The notes beneath the pieces were generated by a model. It was not told the origin of the DNA, did no database searches, and saw only the letters and a program-made list of their open reading frames with translations. Shown in pieces: positions 10,350 through 18,725 of a stretch of DNA of 64,000 bases. Made by a program: the position numbers and the translations under genes. Each line of letters begins with the position of its first letter. The first letter of the stretch is position 1. Source of the stretch: Lottiidibacillus patelloidae (GTDB lineage Bacteria > Bacillota > Bacilli > Bacillales > SA5d-4); assembly GCF_002262935.1 (NCBI RefSeq), contig NZ_NPIA01000002.1, positions 412,845 through 476,844 of the forward strand. The letters are read 5' to 3'.

Positions 10350-11459
10350 TTAATTTTGAATAACGAAGTCTTTATCAACTTTTTCTGCTTCCTCAAAGAC
10401 ACGTAATGTATTATATTTCGTATCTCGCTGTGCTGGAACTTTCCCAGCCTCACGAATTAATTGTAGTATTAGGTTCGTGTTTACTTTATGTGTCGTTCCT
10501 GCTGCTGATACTACGTTCTCTTCCATCATTGTGCTTCCGAAGTCATTACATCCATATGATAATGATTGCTTTCCTACTTCTGGCCCCATTGTTACCCAAG
10601 AAGATTGGAAGTTCGGAATATTATCAAGGAAAATACGAGAGATCGCTAAGTTTTTCAAATAGCCTCTTGGCGTAATTTTCTCGCCTTTCATGTTCGTGTT
10701 ATCTGGTTGGAATGTCCATGAAATAAACGCTAAGAAACATTCTGTCTCATCTTGCGCATCACGTACGCGCTGTAAATGCAATGCACGCTCTTCAATCGTT
10801 TCGCCAAGTCCAATAACCATTGTTGCAGTGCCGTGCATACCGACTTTTTTCGCCGTCTTCATGCACTCCATCCATTCTTGCCACGTATTTTTAATTTTAC
10901 TAACACGTGATCTCGTACGTTCATCAAGAATTTCAGCACCACCGCCAGGAAGGGAATCAAGCCCCGCTTCTTTTAACTGACGAAGTACTTCTTCTAAAGA
11001 AAGACCTGACACTTCAACCATTTTCCAAATTTCAGCTGGTGAAAAGGAATGCATCGTAATTTCAGGGAAGTTCTTTTTAATCTTCTTTAATAAGTCTGTG
11101 TAATAAGAAAATGGCAAGTTCGGGTTTGTCCCACCTTGCATTAATATTTCCGTACCATCAACATCAATTGTTTCCTGGATCTTTTTCATGATTAACTCAT
11201 CGTCAAGTACATACCCTTCATCTGAGCCTGGCGCTCGATAAAATGCACAAAAACGACAATACGTATCACAAACATTTGTATAATTTATGTTTCGTCCAAT
11301 AACAAATGTCGTTATCGGTTCTGGATGCCATTTCTTCATAATTTTATCAGCTGCAGCACCCATTTTTTCTACTTCATCACTTTTATATAATTCAACGGCA
11401 TCTTCATAGGAAATGCGTTCTCCATTGACTGCGCGTTCTAATATATGATCGATACTCAT
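10350..11459 (-). CDS. mqnC: Cyclic dehypoxanthine futalosine synthase (radical SAM, MqnC)
   Basis: Radical SAM enzyme of the futalosine route to menaquinone, which cyclises dehypoxanthine futalosine. The 369-residue protein carries the 4Fe-4S motif C64-x3-C68-x2-C71 in NINYTNVCDTYCRFCAFYR. It then has LMQGGTNP, HSFSPAEI, the MqnC-type SLPGGGAEIL and FISWTFQP. These distinguish it from the sister enzyme MqnE. The start ATG follows GGGGGG, 7 nt away. It lies between thrS and dnaI with no other menaquinone gene in the window. B. subtilis uses the Men route, so this indicates a lineage with the alternative pathway. A role in another radical SAM reaction is possible but less likely. Confidence 0.88.
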   Translation of the reverse strand: MSIDHILERAVNGERISYEDAVELYKSDEVEKMGAAADKIMKKWHPEPITTFVIGRNINYTNVCDTYCRFCAFYRAPGSDEGYVLDDELIMKKIQETIDVDGTEILMQGGTNPNLPFSYYTDLLKKIKKNFPEITMHSFSPAEIWKMVEVSGLSLEEVLRQLKEAGLDSLPGGGAEILDERTRSRVSKIKNTWQEWMECMKTAKKVGMHGTATMVIGLGETIEERALHLQRVRDAQDETECFLAFISWTFQPDNTNMKGEKITPRGYLKNLAISRIFLDNIPNFQSSWVTMGPEVGKQSLSYGCNDFGSTMMEENVVSAAGTTHKVNTNLILQLIREAGKVPAQRDTKYNTLRVFEEAEKVDKDFVIQN

Positions 11460-11517
11460 TTGTATCCCCCCATACGTCTCTTTACATCAATCCTAACATA
11501 TCTAAAGAAAGTTTTCT

Positions 11518-12462
11518 TTAATTACGCCTATTCTTTCCACCAACGAATGAACTATCCGTTAAATGGCGGATTCGTTCCATAATTCGCTTTGCTTTCACTC
11601 GTTCAATCCCATTCTTTTGTGAATAGGCTAAATGTTCTTCCAATTCGTCATAGTCATAATTAGACGTATAAAGGGTCGGAAGTTTTTCCATCATACGATA
11701 TTGTAAAATAACACCTAAAATTTCATCTCTCGTCCAGCTTGTCATCGTTTCTGCACCGAGGTCATCGAATATTAATATAGGTACTTTTTTTACCGTTTCA
11801 AGTTTTTCTTGCAACGTTTGATCTCCGATAGAGTTTTTCATTTCTCTAAAAAATTCCGGCGAATAAACAATTAGTGAACTAATGCCTTTTTCTGCTAATC
11901 TGTTTGCGATTGCACCCATAATATATGTTTTCCCAACACCAAATGGTCCGTACAAATAAAGTCCGTTTGCACTTCGTTTATTTTCATAGTTTTCAACAAA
12001 ATCTAAAGCACGACGAATTGCCGCTTCTCTATCTTCATCATGGGAGTCATGCATTGCTTCATCCAATTTATCAAAGCTTGCTTCTAAAACATCCCTCGGC
12101 ATAAATAAGCTTTTAATTCGTTCTGCATGCTTTTTCTTGGCATCAGACTTTATTTTCATCTCACATGCTTCATATTTAATATCAATATAATTACGACTCT
12201 TAATAAGGACAGGATGGTACCCTTGCATCATATTTTTACATTGTTCCACTGATCCACATTCATTGCAGTCACGAACCTGTGATTTATATTCAAAAAGCTT
12301 TGGCAGACTTTTCTCAATCTCTGCTTCGGTTAATTCTGGGTTGGCAGCAATAAATGAACGGATCTGTGGTTCATTTAAAAGTTCTTGTTTAAGCATCTCA
12401 TATCGTTCTTTAAACTTTGGAACGTTCATCATTTTTGATAACGTACGATTAATTGGTTCCAT
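11518..12462 (-). CDS. dnaI: Primosomal helicase loader DnaI
   Basis: AAA+ ATPase that loads the replicative helicase DnaC at origins and restarted forks, 314 residues. The N-terminal helicase-binding zinc domain shows C66, C69, C75 and H83. The C-terminal AAA+ domain has Walker A GPFGVGKT (172-179) and Walker B ILIFDDLGAE. It lies 16 bp after dnaB, as in B. subtilis, so the two are cotranscribed. The stop lies close to mqnC on the same strand with no strong terminator between. Confidence 0.96.
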   Translation of the reverse strand: MEPINRTLSKMMNVPKFKERYEMLKQELLNEPQIRSFIAANPELTEAEIEKSLPKLFEYKSQVRDCNECGSVEQCKNMMQGYHPVLIKSRNYIDIKYEACEMKIKSDAKKKHAERIKSLFMPRDVLEASFDKLDEAMHDSHDEDREAAIRRALDFVENYENKRSANGLYLYGPFGVGKTYIMGAIANRLAEKGISSLIVYSPEFFREMKNSIGDQTLQEKLETVKKVPILIFDDLGAETMTSWTRDEILGVILQYRMMEKLPTLYTSNYDYDELEEHLAYSQKNGIERVKAKRIMERIRHLTDSSFVGGKNRRN

Positions 12463-12478
12463 ATCAATACCTCCCTTC

Positions 12479-13891
12479 TTACTTCATATTTCGTAGTCGT
12501 TCTTTTAAATTATTTTTACTTGGTGCTTTTTTTGCTGGTTGTTCTTGTTTCGTTTGGTTTTCTTTTTCCTTTTGCTCTGTCATCCATTTCGGCAGGACAT
12601 CTTCACGAACATTTGCTTGACGTTTTCTCGTTGCTTTTTGTGGCTGTGATTTTTCACTTAACCATTCTCTATACTTTTTATTTTCTTCTCTTGCTAACGC
12701 CATTGCTTCTTGGACAGTACGTATTTGTTTACGTGACCAATAAGCAGCTATTTTTTCGACATATGCCTTCGGTAGCTTTAAATTATTGATATATAAAACA
12801 TAGTCGACTAATACGTTTACAACACCTGGCAAGAGCCCTTGTTCAAACATAATTGCTTCTACTACTTTCAAGTCGGTTAAAGCCGGTTTTCCACCGCCTG
12901 AACGTTCTTTAAGCAAATCATAAGGAGATAATGTTTCATACTCCTTAATCGTTCTCTCTTCATCTGTTTGTGGCTCTTTGTTCGATAACTGTTGAAATTT
13001 TTTCGGTTGTTGTCGTAACGATAAGAAAGGCAATTTATTCTCATGTTCAAATTGATACCAGCGCTGCACTTCTTTTTTCAGCAGTTCAAGATTAATTTTT
13101 TCTTCATGCAAGAAGGCATTTTGTATGATTTTACTCATTTGCAAAGCATCATTAATTTTATATATATAAGCTAGCTTTAATATTGTCTCTTTAACTTCTT
13201 TTGTAATAACTTCTTTCGGCACAAAAATAGTTGATAAATCATCCATCAGTAATTGAAAATCAAATGTCTCCATTTCTCCAACTGAAATTCCATTACCTTC
13301 TTTTTCATCGATGTGTTCAATGTTATTAGGAAGCGTAAGTGAATTCATTAATTCTTCACTTCCTGAAGGCATTAGTTCACTTGCATGGACAGATTCAAAT
13401 ACTTCACTAAAGGATTTGGTAATGTTCCGATAAGATGACTTGTCTATTTTTGCTGTGATAAATTGTTTTTTTAGTTGATCGAAACGTTTCTTACCAAGGC
13501 GATTAAATAAGAAAATTTCCAAAGATCCGTCCGTAAAAAATTGTTCAGGAGTTAGTGGTGGTTGTAATTCATAGATAAAGTATCTATTTTCCTCCACTTG
13601 TTTGACATACACATTAAGCAAGCCTAAACCTTCCAGTTTACCTCGATAAAGAAAAATCTGTTTTAAGTCGACGCCCATTAAATTCATTAAACTATGGTGT
13701 GATAATTCCTCTCCCCAAAGATCATCTTTTTCAATGAGAGACAAAAGTGTCATGTAAAGACTATTTGCTGTAGCACCAATCAATGGTTGGTAAAGCATTG
13801 TAACAATTTTTTTATGATACTCGTGCAGTAGACCGTTCGTCCGAACGATAAATCGATCTTGAGCAAGTAGCTCTTTCCAATGTGCTGTCAT
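12479..13891 (-). CDS. dnaB: Replication initiation and membrane attachment protein DnaB
   Basis: Firmicute DnaB (not the helicase) works with DnaD and DnaI to load helicase at oriC and PriA sites and associates with the membrane. The frame has 470 residues from the ATG at 13891, which begins MTAHWKELLAQDRF. Upstream in-frame codons to 13933 encode a hydrophobic stretch with no ribosome binding site and were excluded. The DnaD/DnaB-like domains occupy most of the protein. The C-terminal 70 residues are lysine and glutamine rich. Order nrdR-dnaB-dnaI is the conserved Bacillus operon. Confidence 0.95.
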   Translation of the reverse strand: MTAHWKELLAQDRFIVRTNGLLHEYHKKIVTMLYQPLIGATANSLYMTLLSLIEKDDLWGEELSHHSLMNLMGVDLKQIFLYRGKLEGLGLLNVYVKQVEENRYFIYELQPPLTPEQFFTDGSLEIFLFNRLGKKRFDQLKKQFITAKIDKSSYRNITKSFSEVFESVHASELMPSGSEELMNSLTLPNNIEHIDEKEGNGISVGEMETFDFQLLMDDLSTIFVPKEVITKEVKETILKLAYIYKINDALQMSKIIQNAFLHEEKINLELLKKEVQRWYQFEHENKLPFLSLRQQPKKFQQLSNKEPQTDEERTIKEYETLSPYDLLKERSGGGKPALTDLKVVEAIMFEQGLLPGVVNVLVDYVLYINNLKLPKAYVEKIAAYWSRKQIRTVQEAMALAREENKKYREWLSEKSQPQKATRKRQANVREDVLPKWMTEQKEKENQTKQEQPAKKAPSKNNLKERLRNMK

Positions 13892-13951
13892 CCCTTTAAC
13901 CCCTAACTTAATAAATAAAAAGAAGCATATCAAAATAATTTGCTTATGCTT

Positions 13952-14410
13952 CTACTTTTCGCGATTAATTAAGTCCTTTAATTCACTAATAAATACATTT
14001 ATATCTTTAAATTGGCGATAAACAGAAGCAAATCTTACATAGGCAACATCATCAATAGAAACTAATTCTTCCATCACTAATTCACCAACATCTTGACTAT
14101 TAACTTCTTACATTCCTTGTGCTCGTAAAGTACCCTCAACTTTATTAACTATATCTTCAAGGTTTTGAAGAGGTACTGGTCTTTTTTCACAAGCTCGAAT
14201 TAAGCCTCTTAAAATTTTCTCATGGCTAAATTCTTCCCGTGTGCCGTCTTTTTTAACGACGATTAATGGCGATTCTTCTACTTTTTCAAATGTAGTAAAT
14301 CGATAACTACATTGTTCGCACTCGCGTCTTCTTCTAATGGAATTTCCTTCTAAGACTGGACGGGAGTCTAACACTCTTGTTCCATTATGCTGACATTTCG
14401 GGCAACGCAT
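13952..14410 (-). pseudogene. nrdR: Transcriptional repressor NrdR, interrupted by an in-frame stop
   Basis: NrdR is the zinc-ribbon/ATP-cone repressor of ribonucleotide reductase genes. From the ATG at 14410 (behind GGAG) the frame encodes [19 protein letters not shown] with the four zinc cysteines, then the ATP-cone core. It meets TAA at 14108-14110, codon 101. Reading continues in the same frame without any indel through [12 protein letters not shown] and [17 protein letters not shown] to a natural TAG at 13952. The total is 152 codons, the usual family length. The TAA sits where homologues have a Ser codon after QG-x, so one base change (TCA to TAA) explains it. The truncated product would lack the C-terminal third of the ATP cone and its tail. 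A sequencing error is the main alternative. Confidence 0.85.
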
Positions 14411-14487
14411 ACAAACCAACTCCGCTCATTTTACGAATATACTACTTCAATCTTATTAAAAACGACGGTTTCTGACAAGTATTTTTA

Positions 14488-14601
14488 AGAAAAGCGCAAG
14501 CGAAACAAATTTCACTAAATACGCCCACGTCCTGTGGGCAACGTGAAATTCCTCACCGTCCTAGTTCTTGACGTATAAGCTGGAGCACTTTAGCGACGAG
14601 A
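14488..14601. repeat. Dispersed intergenic repeat between speD and nrdR
   Basis: The segment beginning AAAAGCGCAAGCG and ending CTGGAGC...GCGACGAG resembles the short dispersed repeats common between genes in Bacillaceae. It holds a strong nested hairpin: ATTTCAC/GTGAAAT outside and GCCCAC/GTGGGC inside (about 14509-14549). No coding frame is supported here. Its ends (AAAAGC...AAGC and CTGGA-C) recall the repeat at the right edge of the window. Confidence 0.5.
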
Positions 14602-14627
14602 ATAGATAGAGAATATTTTTAAACAAT

Positions 14628-14656
14628 AAAAAAAAGAGGTGTCTCCACCTCTCTTA
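14628..14656 (-). terminator. Terminator of speD
   Basis: On the minus strand AGAGGTG and CACCTCT arms with a TCTC-type loop are followed by eight T residues, 11 bp after the speD stop. Confidence 0.9.
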
Positions 14657-14666
14657 AAAGTTCAAA

Positions 14667-15050
14667 CTATGACATTGCTGATAATTTTTGTTTTACTTCG
14701 ATTGGTCCCATCCCACGTGGAACTTCAATACTTTCATTCTTATCTGCTCCTAACGCTTCTGCAATGTATGTAGCAGCAACGTTTGGATCAATTCGATCAC
14801 CACAAGTATATACATCAATGCTCGCATAACCATGCTCAGGAAAGCTGTGAATAGTTAAGTGTGATTCAGAAATAATAACTACACCACTAACACCGTGTGG
14901 AGCAAATTTATGAAATGCTACCTCACGAATTTCAGCACCTGCATTTAATGCTGCATTTACAAACGTTTCTTCAATAAATTTCATGTCATTTAATTTGTCA
15001 GTGTTACATCCCCAAAGCTCAGAAATAACGTGACGTCCCATAGTATCCAT
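14667..15050 (-). CDS. speD: S-adenosylmethionine decarboxylase proenzyme
   Basis: Makes decarboxylated SAM, the aminopropyl donor for spermidine. The 127-residue prokaryotic class 1B proenzyme cleaves itself between E62 and S63 ([20 protein letters not shown]), where S63 becomes the pyruvoyl group; H68 and C83 are the conserved partners. It has its own promoter, a leader of about 130 nt and a terminator, so it is a single-gene unit between gapB and nrdR. Confidence 0.97.
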   Translation of the reverse strand: MDTMGRHVISELWGCNTDKLNDMKFIEETFVNAALNAGAEIREVAFHKFAPHGVSGVVIISESHLTIHSFPEHGYASIDVYTCGDRIDPNVAATYIAEALGADKNESIEVPRGMGPIEVKQKLSAMS

Positions 15051-15184
15051 TGATAAATCCCCCTTTTAACATTTTTAAAGCACTTCCATCTCAATCGAGA
15101 ACATCGCTACCACGGGGGAAAGTTAGTCCAGAGAGGTCCTAACCCTTTAAGTAGAAACATTCTATTTGAGTAATCGAGTTCACG
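15051..15184 (-). promoter_or_regulatory. Long structured 5' leader of speD, family unknown
   Basis: From the predicted start site near 15184 to the speD ATG there are about 130 untranslated nt. A stem GTTAG...CTAAC (complement of about 15124-15145) contains opposed GA/AG mismatches as in tandem sheared pairs, and is followed by a CCCCC block and further short complementary segments. I do not recognise a known riboswitch class. A regulatory role for SAM or polyamines is inference only. Confidence 0.4.
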
Positions 15185-15190
15185 AAAAAT

Positions 15191-15219
15191 AGTATACTTC
15201 TAATAAATATGTTTTGCAA
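15191..15219 (-). promoter_or_regulatory. SigA promoter of speD
   Basis: On the minus strand TTGCAA (15214-15219) and TATACT (15191-15196) are spaced by exactly 17 bp. Confidence 0.75.
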
Positions 15220-15314
15220 TATTTTTTATTATTTTTTTTAAAACATCTTCTTGACTTCGTTGTGGCGATTCCTTTTTTAACATAACCTTCAAGGAAATTA
15301 TTATTCGAATCTAA

Positions 15315-15345
15315 AGAAAAACAGGCATTTACAATGCCTGTTTTC
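15315..15345 (-). terminator. Terminator of gapB
   Basis: On the minus strand AAAACAGGCAT and ATGCCTGTTTT arms with a five-base loop are followed by T residues, directly after the gapB stop. Confidence 0.85.
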
Positions 15346-15362
15346 GAATTCATTGTATGAAG

Positions 15363-16385
15363 TTATACTGACATCTTTGCTTCAATACCTTTTGCCACAA
15401 GGACCGCTAAATCAACGACACGGCATGAGTATCCCCACTCATTATCATACCAAGCAAGTACTTTTAATTTCGTTCCGTCCATCACCATTGTAGATAAGCC
15501 ATCAACAATAGCTGAGTTTTCATTTCCATTGAAATCAATGGAAACTAATGGCTCATCACAGAATGCCATAATTCCTTTTAATTCATGCTCTGCTGCATCT
15601 TTTAAAATTGCATTCACTTCTTCGATTGAAACTTCACGCTTTAAGTCAACTACTAAGTCAACTAAAGAAACATTCGGTGTTGGAACACGTAATGCCATCC
15701 CATGAAGCTTTCCTTGAAGTTGTGGAAGCACTTTTGCAATAGCTTTTGCAGCCCCAGTTGTTGTTGGGATTATTGATTGTGCACAAGCACGTGCACGGCG
15801 TAAATCTTTATGTGGATTATCAATGTTCTTTTGGTCATTTGTATATGCATGAACTGTAGTCATTATTCCATTTACAATTCCAAACTTCTCATCAATAACT
15901 TTAGCAACAGGAGCTAAGCAGTTCGTAGTACAAGAAGCGTTTGAAATAACATCATGTTTTTCATGATTGTAATCGCTATCATTTACTCCCATAACAATTG
16001 TAATATCTTCATCTTTACCAGGAGCTGTTATAATTACTTTTTTAGCTCCAGCTTCAATGTGATATCCAGCTGTCTCTTTTGAAGTGAACTTTCCAGTAGC
16101 TTCAATTACAATATCAACATTTAGTTCGTTCCAAGGCAATTGCTTCGGGTCACGATTGCTGACAAGCTTTACAGCATGCCCATCAATTAATAATTCACCT
16201 TCACCCACTTTTACTTCTTTATCGTAAGTACCATGAATTGTATCATATTTAATAAGGTGTGCTAACGTCTCTGCTGGATAACTTGCGTTAATTGCTACAA
16301 CCTCTAAATTATCATTTTTCATTGCTTGACGGAAAACCATTCTTCCAATACGGCCAAACCCATTAATTGCAATTTTTGCTTTCAT
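15363..16385 (-). CDS. gapB: Gluconeogenic glyceraldehyde-3-phosphate dehydrogenase GapB (NADP type)
   Basis: Catalyses the reductive, gluconeogenic direction between 1,3-bisphosphoglycerate and glyceraldehyde-3-phosphate. At 340 residues it matches B. subtilis GapB through AINGFGRIGRMVFR, the catalytic C152 in SNASCTTNC and NEWGYSCRVVDL. The residue after strand beta-2 is Asn (INAS) where NAD-type GapA has Asp, consistent with NADP use. The promoter region carries two CcpN-like boxes and a cre-like box, fitting repression on glycolytic carbon. It is a single-gene unit with its own terminator. Confidence 0.97.
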   Translation of the reverse strand: MKAKIAINGFGRIGRMVFRQAMKNDNLEVVAINASYPAETLAHLIKYDTIHGTYDKEVKVGEGELLIDGHAVKLVSNRDPKQLPWNELNVDIVIEATGKFTSKETAGYHIEAGAKKVIITAPGKDEDITIVMGVNDSDYNHEKHDVISNASCTTNCLAPVAKVIDEKFGIVNGIMTTVHAYTNDQKNIDNPHKDLRRARACAQSIIPTTTGAAKAIAKVLPQLQGKLHGMALRVPTPNVSLVDLVVDLKREVSIEEVNAILKDAAEHELKGIMAFCDEPLVSIDFNGNENSAIVDGLSTMVMDGTKLKVLAWYDNEWGYSCRVVDLAVLVAKGIEAKMSV

Positions 16386-16408
16386 ATAAAAAAGTCCCCC
16401 TAAATATA

Positions 16409-16451
16409 TGTGTTATACTTATATACGTTTACTCACAAATAGTATAACATA
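16409..16451. promoter_or_regulatory. Two CcpN-like operators at the gapB promoter
   Basis: The published B. subtilis CcpN motif is TRTGHYATAYW. It is matched exactly by TATGTTATACT on the minus strand (16441-16451) and by TGTGTTATACT on the plus strand (16409-16419), in inverted orientation. The first overlaps the probable -10 TATACT. In B. subtilis CcpN represses gapB and pckA on glucose through paired sites. Seen: both matches. Inferred: that this organism uses CcpN. Confidence 0.7.
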
Positions 16452-16452
16452 T

Positions 16453-16466
16453 TGAAAGCGCTTTGC
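16453..16466. promoter_or_regulatory. Possible cre (CcpA) box upstream of gapB
   Basis: TGAAAGCGCTTTGC matches 12 of 14 positions of the cre consensus TGWAARCGYTWWCW and lies where the gapB -35 region should be. Alternatively, it is a chance near-palindrome. Confidence 0.4.
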
Positions 16467-16483
16467 TACTGTTTTTTTTAAAA

Positions 16484-17086
16484 TTATACAGATAAATTCC
16501 AATTTATGATGATTTTTTCAAGTTGCTCCTCTGTTTCGCCTACTGTACCATTATTATTTATGATTATATCCGCTAATGGGCGCTTATCGTCCAAAGGCAT
16601 TTGTGAACGTATTCTCGCTACAGCCTCTTGCTCTGAGAATTCGTTTCTTTTCATTAATCGTTGTAATTGTGTTTCCGCGTTTACATAAACTAATATTGTT
16701 TTTTCAACGAGATACTGTAGTTTACTTTCAAAGAGCAATGGAATATCAAAAATCACTGTGTTACGACCTTCACTTATGTACATATCTTTTTTATCGTTCA
16801 TCCGCAAACGAACTGCTGGATGAACGATACTGTTTAATACTTCTCTTTCCTTTTGATCATTAAAAATAATTTCACCAAGTAGTTGTCGATCTAAAAAACT
16901 GTTTTCCCCGATTATCTTTCTCCCGAAATGATTGACAATAAGATTATAAGCTTCTTCACCTGGCTCGACGACTTCTCTTGCAACGATATCTGCATCGATG
17001 ATTGCGTATCCTCGGTTACGGAGCATACCTGTTACTGTACTTTTCCCACTTGCAATTCCACCTGTAATTCCAATAATTTGTGCCAT
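16484..17086 (-). CDS. coaE: Dephospho-CoA kinase
   Basis: Last step of CoA synthesis, phosphorylating dephospho-CoA at the ribose 3' hydroxyl. It is 200 residues from the ATG at 17086, with the P-loop GITGGIASGKST, IIDADIVAREV and the LID-region RLMKRN. A GTG at 17098 would add four residues. The family usually begins only three or four residues before the IGxTGG strand, so 17086 is preferred, although its GGGGAG is close. It is followed by gapB and preceded by ytaF on the same strand. Confidence 0.94.
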   Translation of the reverse strand: MAQIIGITGGIASGKSTVTGMLRNRGYAIIDADIVAREVVEPGEEAYNLIVNHFGRKIIGENSFLDRQLLGEIIFNDQKEREVLNSIVHPAVRLRMNDKKDMYISEGRNTVIFDIPLLFESKLQYLVEKTILVYVNAETQLQRLMKRNEFSEQEAVARIRSQMPLDDKRPLADIIINNNGTVGETEEQLEKIIINWNLSV

Positions 17087-17117
17087 ATGCTCCCCCACTT
17101 TTCCTACTTACCTAATT

Positions 17118-17753
17118 TCAGAATTTCCAAATCCCTAAAATAATTAAGATTAAACCTGGAAGGAACGAAAATTTATCCATCCATTTAAAATTAGAAAAAA
17201 AATGCCCACACTTCATGCCGAATGTTACAAATAATGAACTCATAACTGCTACTGATATAGCCATAATCCAAGGTGAATATCCGATTAAGACCGCCCCAAT
17301 TCCAGCTGCAAAAGCATCTAATGAAAGAGCAACCCCGAGTAGGACTGCCTCTATTCCTGTAATTGTTCCAGATTTATCAAAATCAGCTGCAGTTGGTTTT
17401 CGTAATATTTGGATAACAATTCCTAATGAACGAATTTCAAATTTAATTATTGTTTCTTTAACACTGACATTCTTCTCAGATCTTTCTGGTCTGAACACTT
17501 GGTACAGTACCCAAGCTCCAATCCCAATTAAAATAATGCCACCAATTTTTTCAGCAATGCTCGGTGATAAAAATTGAACGATTATTCCGCCAATTCCCAT
17601 CGCAAATAACAATGTTATTGCGGAGCAACACGCGATAATAACAATTGATCTAAATGGTAAAAACATCTTTCGAACACCGTAAGTAAACCCTACGGAATAA
17701 CTATCTAAACTTACTGCAAATGCTAGAAGTAATAACGAAAGCAATTGTGTCAT
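17118..17753 (-). CDS. ytaF: Sporulation membrane protein YtaF (MntP-like)
   Basis: A 211-residue multi-pass membrane protein related to the MntP manganese-exporter fold. It shows the internal duplication typical of the family: SLDSYSVGFTYG near residue 16 and SLDAFAAGIGA near 145, with about six transmembrane helices. Named as a sporulation protein from its B. subtilis homologue; substrate and mechanism are not established. It lies between mutM and coaE as in B. subtilis. Confidence 0.88.
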   Translation of the reverse strand: MTQLLSLLLLAFAVSLDSYSVGFTYGVRKMFLPFRSIVIIACCSAITLLFAMGIGGIIVQFLSPSIAEKIGGIILIGIGAWVLYQVFRPERSEKNVSVKETIIKFEIRSLGIVIQILRKPTAADFDKSGTITGIEAVLLGVALSLDAFAAGIGAVLIGYSPWIMAISVAVMSSLFVTFGMKCGHFFSNFKWMDKFSFLPGLILIILGIWKF

Positions 17754-17825
17754 AAATTAAGACTCCTCTCCTATCGCAATCCGCTACGATAGTATATGGC
17801 AGGAGCCTATTTTCGGTACTGAATT

Positions 17826-18659
17826 TTAAATCTTCTGACACTTAGGACAATAATGTGTCCCTCTTCCTCCGACGACAGTTTTTTCGATTTCATGTCCACA
17901 ATTTGGACATGGCTTACCATTTTGCGCATAAACATTTAATTGCAGCTGAAACATCCCCATCTCACCTTGTGAATTTACATAGGAACGAATCGTGCTGCCA
18001 CCGCGGTCCACTGCTTCTTGTAATGTTTGTACAACCGCTTTATGTAAAGGCCCTATTTCTCTTTTTTTAATTGTTGCCGCTTTACGCATTGGATGAATGT
18101 TCGCTTTAAATAATGCTTCATCGACATAAATATTGCCAAGCCCAACGACAATTTGTTGATCGAGTAATGCTACTTTAATCGAGCGTTCTGTCTTTTTTAA
18201 GCCTTTGTATAAATGTTCTTCGGTAAATTTATCTGAGAATGGCTCGAGCCCTAATTGAGCTAAAGGTTTACTTTTTTCTTCCTCGCCTTTAGTAAATATA
18301 TGCATCGTGCCAAACTTACGGACATCACGATACAGGAGACGACTTCCATCCGTAAATGAGAAAATGACATGTGTATGTTTATCATGATCCTCTATTTCAT
18401 CCGCTTTCTGAAAAACATAACGACCTTCCATCCTTAAATGTGATAATAAAACATAGTCATCTAGCATGAATTTTAAAAACTTTCCTCGTCGATCAATGTC
18501 ATGGATTGTTTGTCCGAGAAGTAAATGTTTAAATTGTTCAATATCTGCTGGCTTCTTTATAATGTTTGGCCAAAATACGTCGACATCTTTTATTGTCTTG
18601 TTTAATACTAGTTGAACTAATGTTCTTCTTACCGTTTCTACTTCAGGTAGTTCTGGCAT
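17826..18659 (-). CDS. mutM: Formamidopyrimidine-DNA glycosylase
   Basis: Bifunctional glycosylase/AP lyase removing 8-oxoguanine and formamidopyrimidines from DNA. The 277-residue protein has the catalytic N-terminus M-P2-E3-LPEVETVRR (proline nucleophile), the central helix-two-turn-helix with VGLGNIYVDEALF, and a C-terminal zinc finger with cysteines in CPNCGHEIEK and YCPKCQ. AAAGGAG precedes the ATG. It lies 66 bp after polA, and the two probably share a transcript. Confidence 0.97.
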   Translation of the reverse strand: MPELPEVETVRRTLVQLVLNKTIKDVDVFWPNIIKKPADIEQFKHLLLGQTIHDIDRRGKFLKFMLDDYVLLSHLRMEGRYVFQKADEIEDHDKHTHVIFSFTDGSRLLYRDVRKFGTMHIFTKGEEEKSKPLAQLGLEPFSDKFTEEHLYKGLKKTERSIKVALLDQQIVVGLGNIYVDEALFKANIHPMRKAATIKKREIGPLHKAVVQTLQEAVDRGGSTIRSYVNSQGEMGMFQLQLNVYAQNGKPCPNCGHEIEKTVVGGRGTHYCPKCQKI

Positions 18660-18688
18660 TCTAGTTGCTCCTTTCTCTCTATAGAAGA

Positions 18689-18712
18689 AGCAATGGTGAA
18701 TGCACCATTGCT
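18689..18712. other. Stem-loop between polA and mutM
   Basis: AGCAATGGTG and CACCATTGCT form a perfect 10-bp stem around a four-base loop. On the transcribed minus strand it has no clear U tract, so it may be an RNA-processing or stability element and not a full terminator. Confidence 0.5.
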
Positions 18713-18725
18713 CTTTATTTATTAC

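Noticed and set aside
13952..14410. Frameshift or two separate genes at nrdR
   Set aside because: The reading frame is continuous across the TAA and totals the usual 152 codons, so a single nonsense change is the simpler explanation.
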